Assembly: GCF_028583425.1 (NCBI RefSeq)
Contig: NC_072793.1
Coordinates: 172,895,681 to 172,959,680, forward strand
Direction of reading: 5' to 3'
DNA length: 64,000 nucleotides
Source of the DNA: Eublepharis macularius
Taxonomy: Eukaryota; Chordata; Lepidosauria; Squamata; Eublepharidae
The translations under genes and the position numbers were made by a program. This document shows positions 10,562 through 20,074 of the stretch, one piece after another. The notes under the pieces were generated by a model that saw nothing but the letters and a program-made list of their open reading frames with translations, did not search any database and was not told where the DNA came from. The stretch's first letter is position 1. Each line of letters begins with the position of its first letter.

Positions 10562-10780
10562 CAGGGTTGTCAGTCTCCAGGTGGAGGCTGGAGATCTCCT
10601 GGAATGACAACTGATCTCCAGGCCACAGAGATCAGTTCATCTGGAGAAAATGGCTGCTTTGGAGGGTGGACCCTATAGAATTACACCATGCTGAGGTCCT
10701 TTCCCTCTCCAAACCCTGCCTTCACCGGGCTTCACCCACCAAATCTCCAGGGATTTCCCAGCTTGAAGCTGGCAACCCTC
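10562..10780. mobile_element. hAT-type MITE with 8-bp TSD (7 of 8)
   Basis: Ends CAGGGTTGTCAG and CTGGCAACCCTC. The flanks are TAGCCACA (10554-10561) and TAGCCGCA (10781-10788), a target duplication with one later change. It belongs to the same family as 8677-8866. Confidence 0.82.
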
Positions 10781-10949
10781 TAGCCGCATCTGCACAGCTA
10801 TTCCTTGGAAGAAGGCTGCTGCACAGACGGATTTCTGCTCTGGTCCAGCAAGATCCTTTTGTGTCCTTAAAAGCAGGGGCTTACCAAAGGCCATCCAAGG
10901 ACAGGGTGGCTTTCCTATCAAACCCTGCACTGCAGGCTCAAGGCTATGC

Positions 10950-11300
10950 TTGGGGACGAGACTTTGCAAGAGGACAGCTTGGGAATCCCCCCGCCTCTTT
11001 CCCATTCGCCCCCCCCCCCCGTATTTTGCACCTTTCTCTCGCTGCTCCAGGCACCACCAGCCTCCACGGTCTCCCCGCAGAGAAATCCACGGGCGGGGAG
11101 ACTGCCGTGCCCCCAGGAAGGTGCGCCTACTGTTGACATCCCCCCTTCCTACATGTCCGGCTTGTCTGGCGATCGGAAATCCTCCGCCATGTGGATTTAA
11201 CCATTAGAGAGCCAAGGCGCGTCATCCATGGGGTGAGGTCTTTGCATCTCGCCCAAAGCAGCATCGAGATTGAAAAATGCAGGAATTTGGCTGACGCTGG
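10950..11300. promoter_or_regulatory. GC-rich interval, possible shared promoter of genes 1 and 2
   Basis: GC content and CpG count rise locally (GGCGCGTCATCC, CACGGCGCGGCG just beyond). The interval lies between minus-strand gene 1 and plus-strand gene 2, whose 5' ends face each other. A donor-like GGG|GTGAGG at 11232/11233 could end a plus-strand non-coding first exon. Placement is inference from composition and position. Confidence 0.35.
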
Positions 11301-11408
11301 CACGGCGCGGCGTTCAAACCTGCAGGCGGGAGCTGGCAGCCAGCCAGATGCAGGCGTTCCTTTCGTGCCTTCCCCCCTTCCTGGGTGGGAGCGAAAACTC
11401 GCTCCCTT

Positions 11409-11505
11409 TGGCTTCTAAATGGAGTTTGTCTTCCTTCCTTCCTGCTCGTAAATGGAGCTTTCCTTCCTTCCTCCCTGCTTCTAAATGGAGTCTTTCTTCC
11501 TTCGT
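11409..11505 (+). repeat. Short tandem array, ~40 bp x3
   Basis: Three diverged units, each containing TAAATGGAG followed by a TTCCTTCCTTCC-type pyrimidine run. The array ends in GTATTTGCAG, which could serve as a splice acceptor. Confidence 0.7.
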
Positions 11506-11799
11506 ATTTGCAGGGGCCCAAGAAAACAGAGAGTATGGCTTACAACAGTCTTGCATGGTAGGCCAGGTGCCACAGGTCTGACGGATTGCAAGACCGCAGT
11601 CGGAGTGCTCGAACCTTCTCTCGAGTCCCTGATGCATTGTAAGATTAACTTTGTGACTGCAATGTCATTTATAGTCTGCCTTTCTTGCTGAGACTCAAAT
11701 CAGATGACGCAGCGTAAATCAATACAAGCATTAAACAACCCGTTAAACAATGCAGGACATGATATGACATCAGAAGGACCAGTCTCTTTACCAGGAGCC

Positions 11800-11935
11800 T
11801 GGGAGGATGAGACTTGGAGAGGAGAGGAACCCGAGTGGGGTATAACGCCATAGAACTCCCCCCTCCAAAGCAGCTATTTTCTCCAGGGGAACTAATCTCT
11901 GTCACCGGAAGATCAGTTGTTGTTATGATTATATA
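11800..11935 (-). mobile_element. hAT MITE fragment
   Basis: Antisense internal part (CCTCCAAAGCAGCTATTTTC, TCCAGGGGAACTAATCTC) of the family at 8677 and 10562, truncated at both ends. Confidence 0.6.
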
Positions 11936-11984
11936 ATGTTGCTAATTAGTGTTATTAATCTCCCCTGTGCTTATTTTGTACTTT

Positions 11985-12063
11985 CTAGTGGTGGTGGAGA
12001 GTGCCTTAGCTTGACCTGGTGGGGTTTTCATGGCAAGAAACTAACAGAGGTGGTTTGCCAATA
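11985..12063 (-). mobile_element. 5S-rRNA-headed SINE, truncated
   Basis: Only the tail half remains (GTGGTGGAGAGTGCC, TGGTGGGGTTTTCATGGCAA, GGTGGTTTGCCA). Confidence 0.6.
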
Positions 12064-12565
12064 GATATTATAATTCTGGGGTATTTGTCTTGTGCATAGG
12101 ATTGCTCTTGCTACATATTTTGCAGATGCTGTAATGCAGTTTTAAATTAATTTTTTTTAAAAAAAAAATTTACCAAGCACTTTGACAGACATGTGCAAGG
12201 AGAAATGGGTTGAGGTTTTTTAAAAACTGGATCTGTTTTTATTGCATCCAAATTGCTGTCTGCCTTGTGAAGTAAGGTAAGAGACGTGTGGCATCTTTGT
12301 TTTCTGGAAGAAGTCAATGTAGGAGTTAAAGGAAGGGAGTGTGAGTTCCTAGAGGGGCATCTTGGAAGCTGGGATTACTTCCTGTCCCATCCCTACCCCA
12401 CCTTTAATCTTCACACAAAGGCAAAGCTTCCTCTGAGCTTCCTTCTCAGGAGTTATGGTAAGTTGATGCTTGCGTTTGGGGAAGGAGGATGGCCAGAGCC
12501 CCAGTAAATGGGAAATACAAGTTGCTATGGAAGAAAAAACACAGAGACGGACTAAGAAGATGAAG
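12064..12565. other. No gene seen
   Basis: Unrecognised AT-rich DNA. No KRAB, SCAN or finger motif in any frame. Confidence 0.45.
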
Positions 12566-12725
12566 GAGAGGGGCCGTGGCTCAGTGTTAGAGCATTTGCA
12601 GCACAGGATCAATCTCCATCATGTCCAGTTAAAAGGATCAGACCCCAGGTGATGCAAAAGATCTCTGAGAGCAGCTATGACTCAGAGAAGAATTATGACT
12701 CAATACTGACCTTCATAGACTTAGT
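12566..12725 (+). mobile_element. tRNA-headed SINE (type 1), diverged
   Basis: Head GAGGGGCCGTGGCTCAGTGT, then CCAGTTAAAAGGATCAG. The 3' part is eroded. Confidence 0.65.
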
Positions 12726-12745
12726 AGAAGATGGCTTTGTTTTGG

Positions 12746-12911
12746 GAGGGCCCGTGGCTCAATGGAAGAGGCTGTGTTAGGCATGCAGAAGGTCCTAGGT
12801 TCAATCCCTGGCGTCTCCATTTTAGAAGGGATCGCGTGAAAGTTGATGTGAAAGAGCTCCTCCATAGATGCTCACCTTGACAGACCACTGGTCCAAGGCA
12901 GCTTCATGTGC
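12746..12911 (+). mobile_element. tRNA-headed SINE (type 1)
   Basis: Head GGGCCCGTGGCTCAATGG, B-box GGTTCAATCCC, end GGCAGCTTCATGTGCC. It has an internal deletion of the CTGCCAGT box. Confidence 0.7.
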
Positions 12912-12949
12912 CAGCTCCCCTGTCCCATTTTTACCAGCAAAAAGGAGCC

Positions 12950-13220
12950 AGTTTGGTGTAGTGGTTAAGAGCGCAGGACTCTGATATGGAGAACCAGGTT
13001 TGATTTTCCACTCCTCCACTTGAAGCCAGCTGGGTGACCTTTGGTTAGTCACAGCTCTTCCAGAGCTCTCTCAACCCCACCCTCCAGAGCTCTCTCAACC
13101 CCACCCACCTCACAAGGGGATTGTTGTGGGGATAATAATAGCGTACTTTGCGAACCACTCTGAGTGGGCATTAAGTTGTCCTGAAGGGCGGTATATAAAT
13201 CAAATGTTGTTGTTGTTATA
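12950..13220 (+). mobile_element. tRNA-headed SINE (type 2, Sauria-like), near full length
   Basis: Head GGTGTAGTGGTTAAGAGCGC, B-box GGTTTGATTTTCC, body CACAAGGGGATTGTTGTGGG, end GGGCGGTATATAAATCAAA and a TTGTTGTTGTTA tail. A 24-bp segment (CCAGAGCTCTCTCAACCCCA) is tandemly duplicated at about 13070-13110. Confidence 0.75.
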
Positions 13221-13529
13221 ATTCACATAGCTGGTTCCTCCACCACAATTCTTCCCACTTCAGGGTGCTTTCTTCTTTCTCTGTACTAAACCAGGAAATC
13301 CTTGAGGCATACTCATAATTTATTGTGTTGTTTACATCGGTTTTGAACTGTCATTTGTGGAACATAATAGCTGGAGAAAGAATCAAAGAGAAGGCATCTG
13401 ATTGGGGGCTTTGGGGGAAGGAAAGAGAGGGGAAAAGCAACTTTTGTGGGCCATGGACTCTGTGGAGGGGCTAGGGAGGGCTGAGTGGTTAGAGACAGAT
13501 TGATGATGAAGCTGGTAACCTTCATCCTG

Positions 13530-13735
13530 ATGAAGATGTGAAGCTACCTTCTACCGAGTCAGACCATTGCTTTATCAGGTTAGTCTTGCCCACTCCAACT
13601 GGCAGCAGCTCTCCAGATTCTCTGGGAAGGACCTTGCATCTCACTAACTATTTGGTCCTTTTTTAACTGGAAATGCCAGGGACTGGGACCTGCACGCAAA
13701 GCAAGAGCTCTGCTACTAAGCTATGGCTCCTCCTC
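13530..13735 (-). mobile_element. tRNA-headed SINE (type 1)
   Basis: Antisense copy: GAAGCTACCTTCTACCGAGT at the left, and AACTGGCAGCAGCTCTCC then GGGACCTGCACGCAAAGC to the right. Confidence 0.65.
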
Positions 13736-13751
13736 CTATGGCTCCTCCTCC

Positions 13752-13905
13752 TACTGAAGCAGACCCTTGGTCTGTTCTGACTGGCAGTGGCTCTCCAGGG
13801 TCTCTGGAGAAGGTTTTTCACAACACCCAATACCTGATCCCTTTAACTGGAAGGACTGGACCTGAAACTTACTGCATTCAAAGTAGATGCTCTACCACGT
13901 CCCAT
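13752..13905 (-). mobile_element. tRNA-headed SINE (type 1), truncated
   Basis: A second antisense copy abuts the first: CCTTGGTCTGTTCTGACTGG, AGTGGCTCTCCAGGGTCTCT, AGATGCTCTACCAC. Confidence 0.65.
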
Positions 13906-14126
13906 CCCACAACTATTAAGAAAATCTTGATTTGTGGCTTTCAGGCAGAGCAATCTCCCCTAGCCAGTCTCCACTTCCCTTTTGAAACTTGGCATTTACT
14001 TGTCTTTCTTACAGAGCCAGCCATTAGCAGGAATCTTAGCCTTTGGTGTGCAACTTACCTTCCAGCCTGAAGAGTGTAATAATTCACTCACAGGATGAGG
14101 TATTAGCGTCACACAAAATAACAGAC

Positions 14127-14264
14127 CTGCCGACTGGGGCAGCCGATTGCCTGAAGAAAGGAATTAGCAGAAGAGGAAGGCAAATCCTTCGTTACCTGCC
14201 GACTGGGGCAGCCGATTGCCTGAAGAAAGGAATTAGCAGAAGAGGAAGGCAAATCCTTCGTTAC
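14127..14264 (+). repeat. Perfect 69-bp tandem duplication upstream of SCAN start
   Basis: Two identical 69-bp units (14127-14195 and 14196-14264), each starting CTGCCGACTGGGGCAGCCGA and ending CCTTCGTTAC. They end 26 bp before the gene 2 ATG. A possible acceptor (CTTCGTTACAG) sits at the downstream edge. They lie in the 5' leader or in the last bases of an intron. Confidence 0.95.
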
Positions 14265-14290
14265 AGGCTGTACTGAAGGAAGGCGTGAAG

Positions 14291-14683
14291 ATGGAAGAGC
14301 ATAAGTCGGCTGGCCCTGATATCACTGTGGCTGGGAGCAGTGGGGAATTCTGGGCGGGGAACATGCAAAAGATTCTAGGAGGAGACGCCATCAGTTCAGA
14401 TGTGCAGCGCCAGCACTTCAGGCGGTTCCACTATCCGGAGGAGGCCGGGCTGCGGGAGGTCCTCAAGCAACTCCATGATCTTTGCTGTCAGTGGCTGAAG
14501 CCAGAGCAAAACACCAAGAAGGAGATGCTGGACCTGGTGCTTCTGGAGCAGTTCCTAGCTGTCCTGCCCCCGGAGATGGAGCGCTGGGTCAGGGAATGTG
14601 GGCCGGAAACCAGTTCCCAGGCAGTGGCCCTGGCAGAAGGCTTCCTCCTGAGCCAGGCAGAGGACAAGAAACAGGATAAGCTG
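14291..14683 (+). CDS. SCAN-KRAB-ZNF gene 2, exon 1: SCAN domain
   Basis: 131 codons from the first in-frame ATG (GCGTGAAGATGGAAG) to the donor CTG|GTGAGA. About 45 N-terminal residues lead into a SCAN domain ([59 protein letters not shown]), which is a helical dimerisation module of vertebrate ZNF proteins. The exon ends in phase 0. With the four downstream exons the spliced frame totals 1,935 nt, i.e. 644 residues plus stop, with every junction in phase. The exact start is the best available ATG; an upstream coding exon is not excluded. Confidence 0.9.
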
Positions 14684-14871
14684 GTGAGAGGGCTTCATCC
14701 TGGTAGCTCCTGCTAACTAAGCTTGGGAGCAACAAAAAAAATGTGCTAAACATTCAAATCTCTCAAAATTACTTAATTGCAACGGCCCTGGCTGTATGTA
14801 ATAAACCTTATTCTGATAAGCTGAATCTCAAAATCATCCCAGGTCTTTCCCTGATTCTGTTTCATGTACAG

Positions 14872-14992
14872 GAGCAGTTAACAGAAGGGGCCACCGTGTT
14901 TCCTCAGGCGGAGAAGGCCCTATCGGACTCCACACTGACACTGCTGGTTAAGGAGATCAAAAAGGAAGGTGACAGAGGGGCCACTGCCCTGG
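14872..14992 (+). CDS. SCAN-KRAB-ZNF gene 2, exon 2: linker
   Basis: 121 nt between acceptor CATGTACAG and donor GTAAGA. It reads EQLTEGATVFPQAEKA and ends KKEGDRGATALG in phase 1. This matches the acidic linker exon found after SCAN in reptile and mammal SCAN-KRAB genes. No domain of its own. Confidence 0.85.
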
Positions 14993-15039
14993 GTAAGAAT
15001 TCATGGATCATATTTCCACTGGGTCTCACTCTTTGAATA

Positions 15040-15205
15040 ATAATTGTGTGCAGACAAGTCACAACCAACTTATGATGACCTGAGATCCACGGGGGTTTCA
15101 AGGCAAGAGGCTAACAGAGGTGGTTTGCCTTTGCCTGCCTCTGCATAGCAACCCCAGTCTTCCCTGGCGGCCTCCCATCCAAGTACTAACCATGGCTGAA
15201 ACCAT
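15040..15205 (-). mobile_element. 5S-rRNA-headed SINE, head eroded
   Basis: Intronic in gene 2. Antisense marks GACAAGTCACAACCAACTTA, GGTGGTTTGCCTTTGCCTGC and CCCATCCAAGTACTAACC. Confidence 0.7.
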
Positions 15206-15411
15206 GTTTCAGCACCAAGAAGAGCCTTTCCCAAGTTACCCTCCATCTAGCCTCATTTGCTAGGAGGGCCCAAAATGACATTTGAATATGAATGAATATG
15301 AGAGACGAGATTGGTTCGTATGGGGAAAGGTAGTCCTTAAGGTATGCTAAAGCCCTTAAGGCATACTAAAATTCAGATGTGGTCTCTGGAGGCCGTCAAA
15401 TGCCCATGGAC

Positions 15412-15625
15412 ACATGATACTGCCTTATGCTGAATTAGACCTTCAGTCTGCCAAGGTCAGTACTGCTTACTCAGACTGGCAGCTGCTTTCCGGGGTCTCA
15501 GGCTGAGGTCTTTCACATCACTTATTAACTGATCCTTTCTAAAACTGGAGATGCTGGGGATTGAACCTGGGATCTTCCTCATGACAAGCAGGTGCTCTGC
15601 CACTGAGCCACGGCCCCTCTCCATT
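15412..15625 (-). mobile_element. tRNA-headed SINE (type 1)
   Basis: Antisense, near full length: ACTGCCTTATGCTGAATTAG, CTGGCAGCTGCTTTCCGGGG, GGGGATTGAACCTGGGATCT, TGCCACTGAGCCACGGCCCC. Confidence 0.8.
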
Positions 15626-15725
15626 GCACAAGCTTGGTCTTCATTAGGCCATTTGATTTGGATTGGGGGGGGGCAGGGTAATTGATTCTCTAATATTCCT
15701 ATGCCCTGATCAGGATAGCCCAAGG

Positions 15726-15910
15726 GAGCCTGATCTCGTCAGATCTTAGAAGCTAAGCAGGGTCGGCCTTGGTTAGTCATTGGATGGGAGACCTCCAACG
15801 AAGACCAGGGTTGCAGAGGCAGGCAATGGCAAACCACCTCTGTTTGTCTTTTGCCATGAAAACACCAGGGTCGCCGTAAGTCAGCTATGACTTGAGGGCA
15901 CTCTCCACCA
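15726..15910 (+). mobile_element. 5S-rRNA-headed SINE, full length
   Basis: The 5S-like head is clear (GCCTGATCTCGTCAGATCTT, GAAGCTAAGCAGGGTCGGCC, TGGATGGGAGACC). The body (CAGGCAATGGCAAACCACCT) follows and the end is GACTTGAGGGCACTCTCC. The head retains the region of the 5S internal promoter. Confidence 0.85.
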
Positions 15911-16101
15911 CACTATTCATATACATTTCTGGGGAGTTTCCCAAATATGCAACATCCACCACTTTTGCCTCCGGTCTTCTCACTGTCCTATTGATAAACA
16001 CAAGGCCCATTAAGGTTGCCATTATAAGGACTGATTATAAAAAATATAAAATGTATATAACACTTACAAAATCGTTCTGTGATTTTTTGCCTCCCTCATA
16101 G

Positions 16102-16184
16102 GTAGTGGAATAATGTTGGAGATGTGTCCTGAGGCACCTCGTCTTCTTGCTAGTGTAGGAAGAGCTACAGTGCAGCCAGATGAG
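16102..16184 (+). CDS. SCAN-KRAB-ZNF gene 2, exon 3: small linker exon
   Basis: 83 nt between acceptor CTCCCTCATAG and donor GTAGGA. It takes phase 1 in and gives phase 0 out, which is exactly what is needed: joining exon 2 directly to the KRAB exon would hit a stop. It reads SGIMLEMCPEAPRLL, ASVGRATVQPDE. No domain; comparable short exons occur between SCAN and KRAB in related genes. Confidence 0.78.
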
Positions 16185-16369
16185 GTAGGAGAGGAATAAT
16201 TGAAGGGACAAGCAGAGAATAAAGTTGGTGCCTCCATTGCTGGCACATTTTCTTCTTCCTGAATGAGTTTGTTCCATTTAACTGCTTTCAGCTTTTATTA
16301 GAAAGTAGCATATGCATAGTGTCTCAGTAAGCCATAAATATACACACGGGGCACCCTGTGTGATTGTTC

Positions 16370-16592
16370 TATCACTGGCATAAATCTGCCCATGGTTTGG
16401 GGTCAGGAAGGAATTTTCCTCCAGGCCAGATTGGCTAGGGATCCTGGAGGCTTTTTACCTTCCTCATGGCATAAAACAGAAGTCACTGGAGGAGGTGAGG
16501 GGGGAGATAGTTATAAATTCCTTGCATTGTGCATGGGGTCGAACTAGATAACCCTTGGGGTACCTTCTAGCTCTATGTTTCTATATTTACAC
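16370..16592 (+). mobile_element. CR1 LINE 3' end
   Basis: Typical CR1 3' UTR boxes: GGAATTTTCCTCCAGGCCAG, GGGATCCTGGAGGCTTTTTA, GGTCGAACTAGATAACCC, and CTAGCTCTATGTTTCTAT at the end. Intronic in gene 2. Confidence 0.75.
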
Positions 16593-16640
16593 TTGGATTA
16601 CTGTTCACATCTATCATTTCCTTTTTTTGAAACATCTCTG

Positions 16641-16976
16641 AGGGCAAAACTAGATGTGAAATGTAACTTATGGCTGCCTATAGCCTACGTGCCCATTCAG
16701 GTCAGATTTGGATAAGGACTATGGTGTGACAGGATGAGGGGTTTCAGCCACCTTCCACACCATTTTCCTAGCTAAAACAGCCTTGGGGGGCATAATTTGC
16801 TCCATCAGGAGTCAGGACATGCAATAATGCCCTCGTTTCAGCTTGGGAATATTGCCTTGTGGGGAGGCTGAAACCCCTTCTCCCACCACACCACATCGCT
16901 GATCCACATCAAAGCCATGCAGTACATTGGAATTGAATTCCCTTAGGAACTCCCATGTCTAGATCAGTTTGGCCCT
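16641..16976. mobile_element. Possible MITE, AGGGC(C)AAACT ends
   Basis: Left end AGGGCAAAACTAGATGTGA and right end TCTAGATCAGTTTGGCCCT are imperfect inverted complements. They resemble the ends of the palindromic element at 56752. No clear target duplication. Confidence 0.4.
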
Positions 16977-17159
16977 AACTTTAGTCCCACAAGAATTTTG
17001 TCTGCTATTTCATTCATGTACTGGTTATTCTAGGTTCCTACCTACTCTTCCAATAGACCATAACTTAGAGATTTGATTTAAAAAAAAAGAGTCACATGGG
17101 TCTAGAATTGTAGGTGTCGGACCTCTTGTCTAAAATGAGGAAGTTTCTGCTTCTTTTAG

Positions 17160-17286
17160 GATCCAGTGACTATTGAAGAGGTATCTGTATATTTCACCGA
17201 GGAGGAGTGGGCTGTGCTAGATATGGGCCAAAGAGCCTTATACATTGAAGTTATGCTGGAAAACTGTGAGACTGTTGCCTCTTTGC
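17160..17286 (+). CDS. SCAN-KRAB-ZNF gene 2, exon 4: KRAB-A box
   Basis: 127 nt between acceptor TTCTTTTAG and donor GTAAGT. The translation is [42 protein letters not shown]. It is an intact KRAB-A box with the MLE motif that binds the TRIM28 corepressor; the usual FEDV position reads IEEV. It ends in phase 1. There is no KRAB-B exon that I can see. Confidence 0.92.
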
Positions 17287-17339
17287 GTAAGTTCCCTGAT
17301 TGTCCATAGCTCAAGGCAAAAATTGCTAATGTTGTGGTT

Positions 17340-17620
17340 TTATTTATCAGTACCCAGCATTGTTTCTCCTTTTGGTCTACTTTGCTGGCAGGATTGCAAA
17401 CTATTGTTTAGATGTTTATATGTCTTTTTTTTGCTCCCCAAAGGAACCCACTGCACCTTACAATATTGTCCTCCTATATTTTATCCTCACAACTGTGTGG
17501 TATGTTAGGCTGAGACTCATCCAAGGTCAACCAGTGAACCTCTAGGACAGAGGGAGGATTCTAATCTTGCTCTCCCAAATGCTAGTCTGGCACTCTAACC
17601 ACTAGGCAATGCTGGCTTTC
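17340..17620 (-). mobile_element. tRNA-headed SINE (type 2), diverged
   Basis: Antisense: TATTTTATCCTCACAACTGT, GAGACTCATCCAAGGTCAAC, GAGGATTCTAATCTTGCTCT, CTAACCACTAGGCAATGCTG. Confidence 0.6.
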
Positions 17621-18239
17621 ATCAAGTGATGAAGTTGTTACCTGATGGGCCCTTTAATGGAGCAACATTAGACGTGGATTCAGAAGTTGCCTCCTGGCTG
17701 AAGATGTATTATTAAGGATTTTTCCATGAGATAAAGTTTCTCTTCTCTATGCTGAGTAATGAGTGAGATGTACACAACTGGCATTATCTCTGTGACTGCT
17801 TTCCCAGTTTGTTTATTTAAAATATTTATATACCTGCCTTTCTCCCAGGCATCTTGGGATGCAATGTGGGTGAGAGCAATGTAAAAGCAATATAAACTAA
17901 CTAATAAAACAAGAGATTAAAAACAGCCCCCCTCCCCAATTCCTTATGCCTCAACTAGCAAGATAGTCCCAATTTGTCCAGGCTCAAGCTGTGCTCCCCA
18001 AAGCTCTCTGGAACAAGACTGATTTACAACCCTGTATTCCCACAGAGATGATTGGTGGCTACATTCTGGCACCGTCCTGTCAAGTAATATCACAAGACAC
18101 AGAGATTATTTGGGAACCATTAGGGAGCTGTTTGAGAAGGCAGACAGCTAGATGTGGACGCCTTGCTTAGGGCAGTGGTGTGGGGGTTTCTTTAACTTAC
18201 AGAGCTGTAATGAACGAATTGGAAGGAAGGTGGCTTGTT
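17621..18239. other. Gene 2 intron, no other feature seen
   Basis: A LINE-tail-like TATACCTGCCTTTCTCCCAG occurs near 17830. Otherwise unrecognised. Confidence 0.45.
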
Positions 18240-18412
18240 ATAGCCCGAGCTCGTCAGATCTCAGAGGCTAAGCAGGCTCAGTACTTGGATGGGAGACCAG
18301 CAAGGAAGACTCTGCAGGGGAAGGCGATTGCAAACCACCTCTGTTTCTCACTCACATTGAAAGCCCCTTGCTAGGGCCACGATAAATCTGTTGTGACTTG
18401 ACAGCACATACG
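18240..18412 (+). mobile_element. 5S-rRNA-headed SINE
   Basis: Head AGCCCGAGCTCGTCAGATCT, GGCTAAGCAGG, CAGTACTTGGATGGGAGACC is close to cellular 5S rRNA. The tail is the usual TTGTGACTTGACAGCAC. It lies just upstream of the gene 2 finger exon. Confidence 0.8.
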
Positions 18413-18665
18413 TACGAAAGCATGGGAATCGATTGCAGCAGAATATTGCCCTATAGGATTACTGGAAAAGGGAGTGAGGGCAAGGGGGAAATAATATTTT
18501 TTTAAAAAAATGTTTAAAAATGTTGGAACTGAGAACTAATGAGCAAAAAACTCAGAAATAATTAGGCCTTCTCTGGTTTTGTTTATTTACAGAAGAATTG
18601 AATTGTGTTTGTTTCCTGCAATTAGGGGGGGCACTTCTCATACCAACTTTCTGTCTTCATTCCAG

Positions 18666-19876
18666 GAGGTGATGGAGGGAAGAGCAAGATGGAGAGACAT
18701 CCCCAGAGGAGGCCATTGCACAGGGTTAGGTGTGTAGAAAGAGAAGAGCAGAGGTGGAAAACTGAAATAAAACAGGAAAAGGGGGATGAACTCTTGGCTT
18801 GTCAGGGAAATAACATCCATGAAATCCCAATTCATGTGAAAACACACAAAGGAAAGGAAAAGAATCAGTGCCCTGTGTGTGGGAAAAGCTTTAGTTCTAA
18901 ATCGAATCTTAATACCCATTGGAAAATCCACACAGGAGAGAAGCCATTTAAATGTTTGGAGTGCGGAAAGACCTTTTGTCAAAGGGAAAAACTAATTAGA
19001 CATGAAAGGATCCACACGGGAGAGAAACCCTATTCTTGTTTGGAGTGTGGGAAAAGTTTCATCCAAAGGATAGATCTGACTTCACATCAAAGAATCCACA
19101 CAGGGGAGAAACCATATAAATGTTCGGTGTGCGAAAAAAGTTTCAGACAGAGCGCGCACCTTATTTCACATCGCAAAATCCACACAGGGGAGAAACCATT
19201 TACATGCTCAGAATGTGGAAAGAACTTCAGTTTGAGCCACAGCCTTACGTTGCATCAAAGAATTCATACAGGTGAGAAACCATATGAATGTCTAGAGTGT
19301 GGGAAAAGCTTCAGTCAGACTTCAGGCCTTACTTCACATCAAAGAATGCACACAGGAGAGAAACCATATGAATGCCTGGAATGTGGGAAGAGCTTCAGTC
19401 GGAACTCACATCTTGTTAGACATCAAAGAATACACACAGGAGAGAAGCCATACAAATGCTTGGAGTGTGGAAAGAGTTTCAGTCGGGGCACACATCTTAC
19501 CTCCCATCAAACAACTCACACTGGGGAGAAACCGTATACATGCTGGGAGTGTGGAAGGAGCTTCCACAAAAGCACAAACCTTACTTCCCACCTAAGAATT
19601 CACACAGTGGAGAAACAATATAAATGGCCAGATTGTAGTATAAATTTTAGTGACAAATCAGTCCTCAAAGACCACCATAGCCAGCACCTTGGTGAAAAAT
19701 CCTTAATGCTTGAAGTGTGGAATGATCTTGAATCCATAAAAGAAGGAAGCTGTATAACTCTTCGAAACTGCAACATAAGCCTTTGTGATGGATCAAACCT
19801 TAATGCACACCAGGAAATACTCTCAGAAGACAATTATCCAAATCCTGGAAATGTTTGGTGTAGGGAAAGAACTTGA
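18666..19876 (+). CDS. SCAN-KRAB-ZNF gene 2, exon 5: 9 intact fingers plus 2 decayed
   Basis: Acceptor TTCATTCCAG, then two bases completing the phase-1 codon and a basic, charged linker. Nine intact C2H2 fingers follow, from [17 protein letters not shown] to [17 protein letters not shown], joined by HTGEKP linkers. Finger 10 has lost its first cysteine (KWPDC), and an eleventh ([15 protein letters not shown]) is badly eroded. The frame stops at 19876 after RERT. Finger-like coding continues beyond the stop, so the array was probably longer once. The product is predicted to be a nuclear sequence-specific repressor with SCAN, KRAB and finger modules. Confidence 0.92.
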
Positions 19877-20015
19877 GAAGGAAAATGCATTTTTCTTCTT
19901 TCACCCATGTGATAGTATATAAACTCTTGACTGTCAGATAATCTGTTTAGGAAAAATACCATATAAATGCTCAGATTGTGATGAGTGCTTCCACCCAGAG
20001 ATTATATTACACACA
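19877..20015 (+). pseudogene. Decayed finger remnant beyond gene 2 stop
   Basis: The stretch around 19953-20010 reads as a finger start in one frame (YKCSDCDECFHPEI) without the helix half. It is probably the relic of a finger lost when the stop arose. Confidence 0.55.
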
Positions 20016-20074
20016 AGTGAATGAATGAATCTGAGTAGAATTCTGCTGGAGCTGACATATAGAGGGAGCCAGAG

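Noticed and set aside
12950-13010. A tRNA gene with A and B boxes
   Set aside because: No cloverleaf continuation; the sequence runs on into the body of a dispersed SINE.
15726-15800. A 5S rRNA gene
   Set aside because: Only the head matches 5S. The body and tail match other dispersed copies, so it is a 5S-derived SINE.
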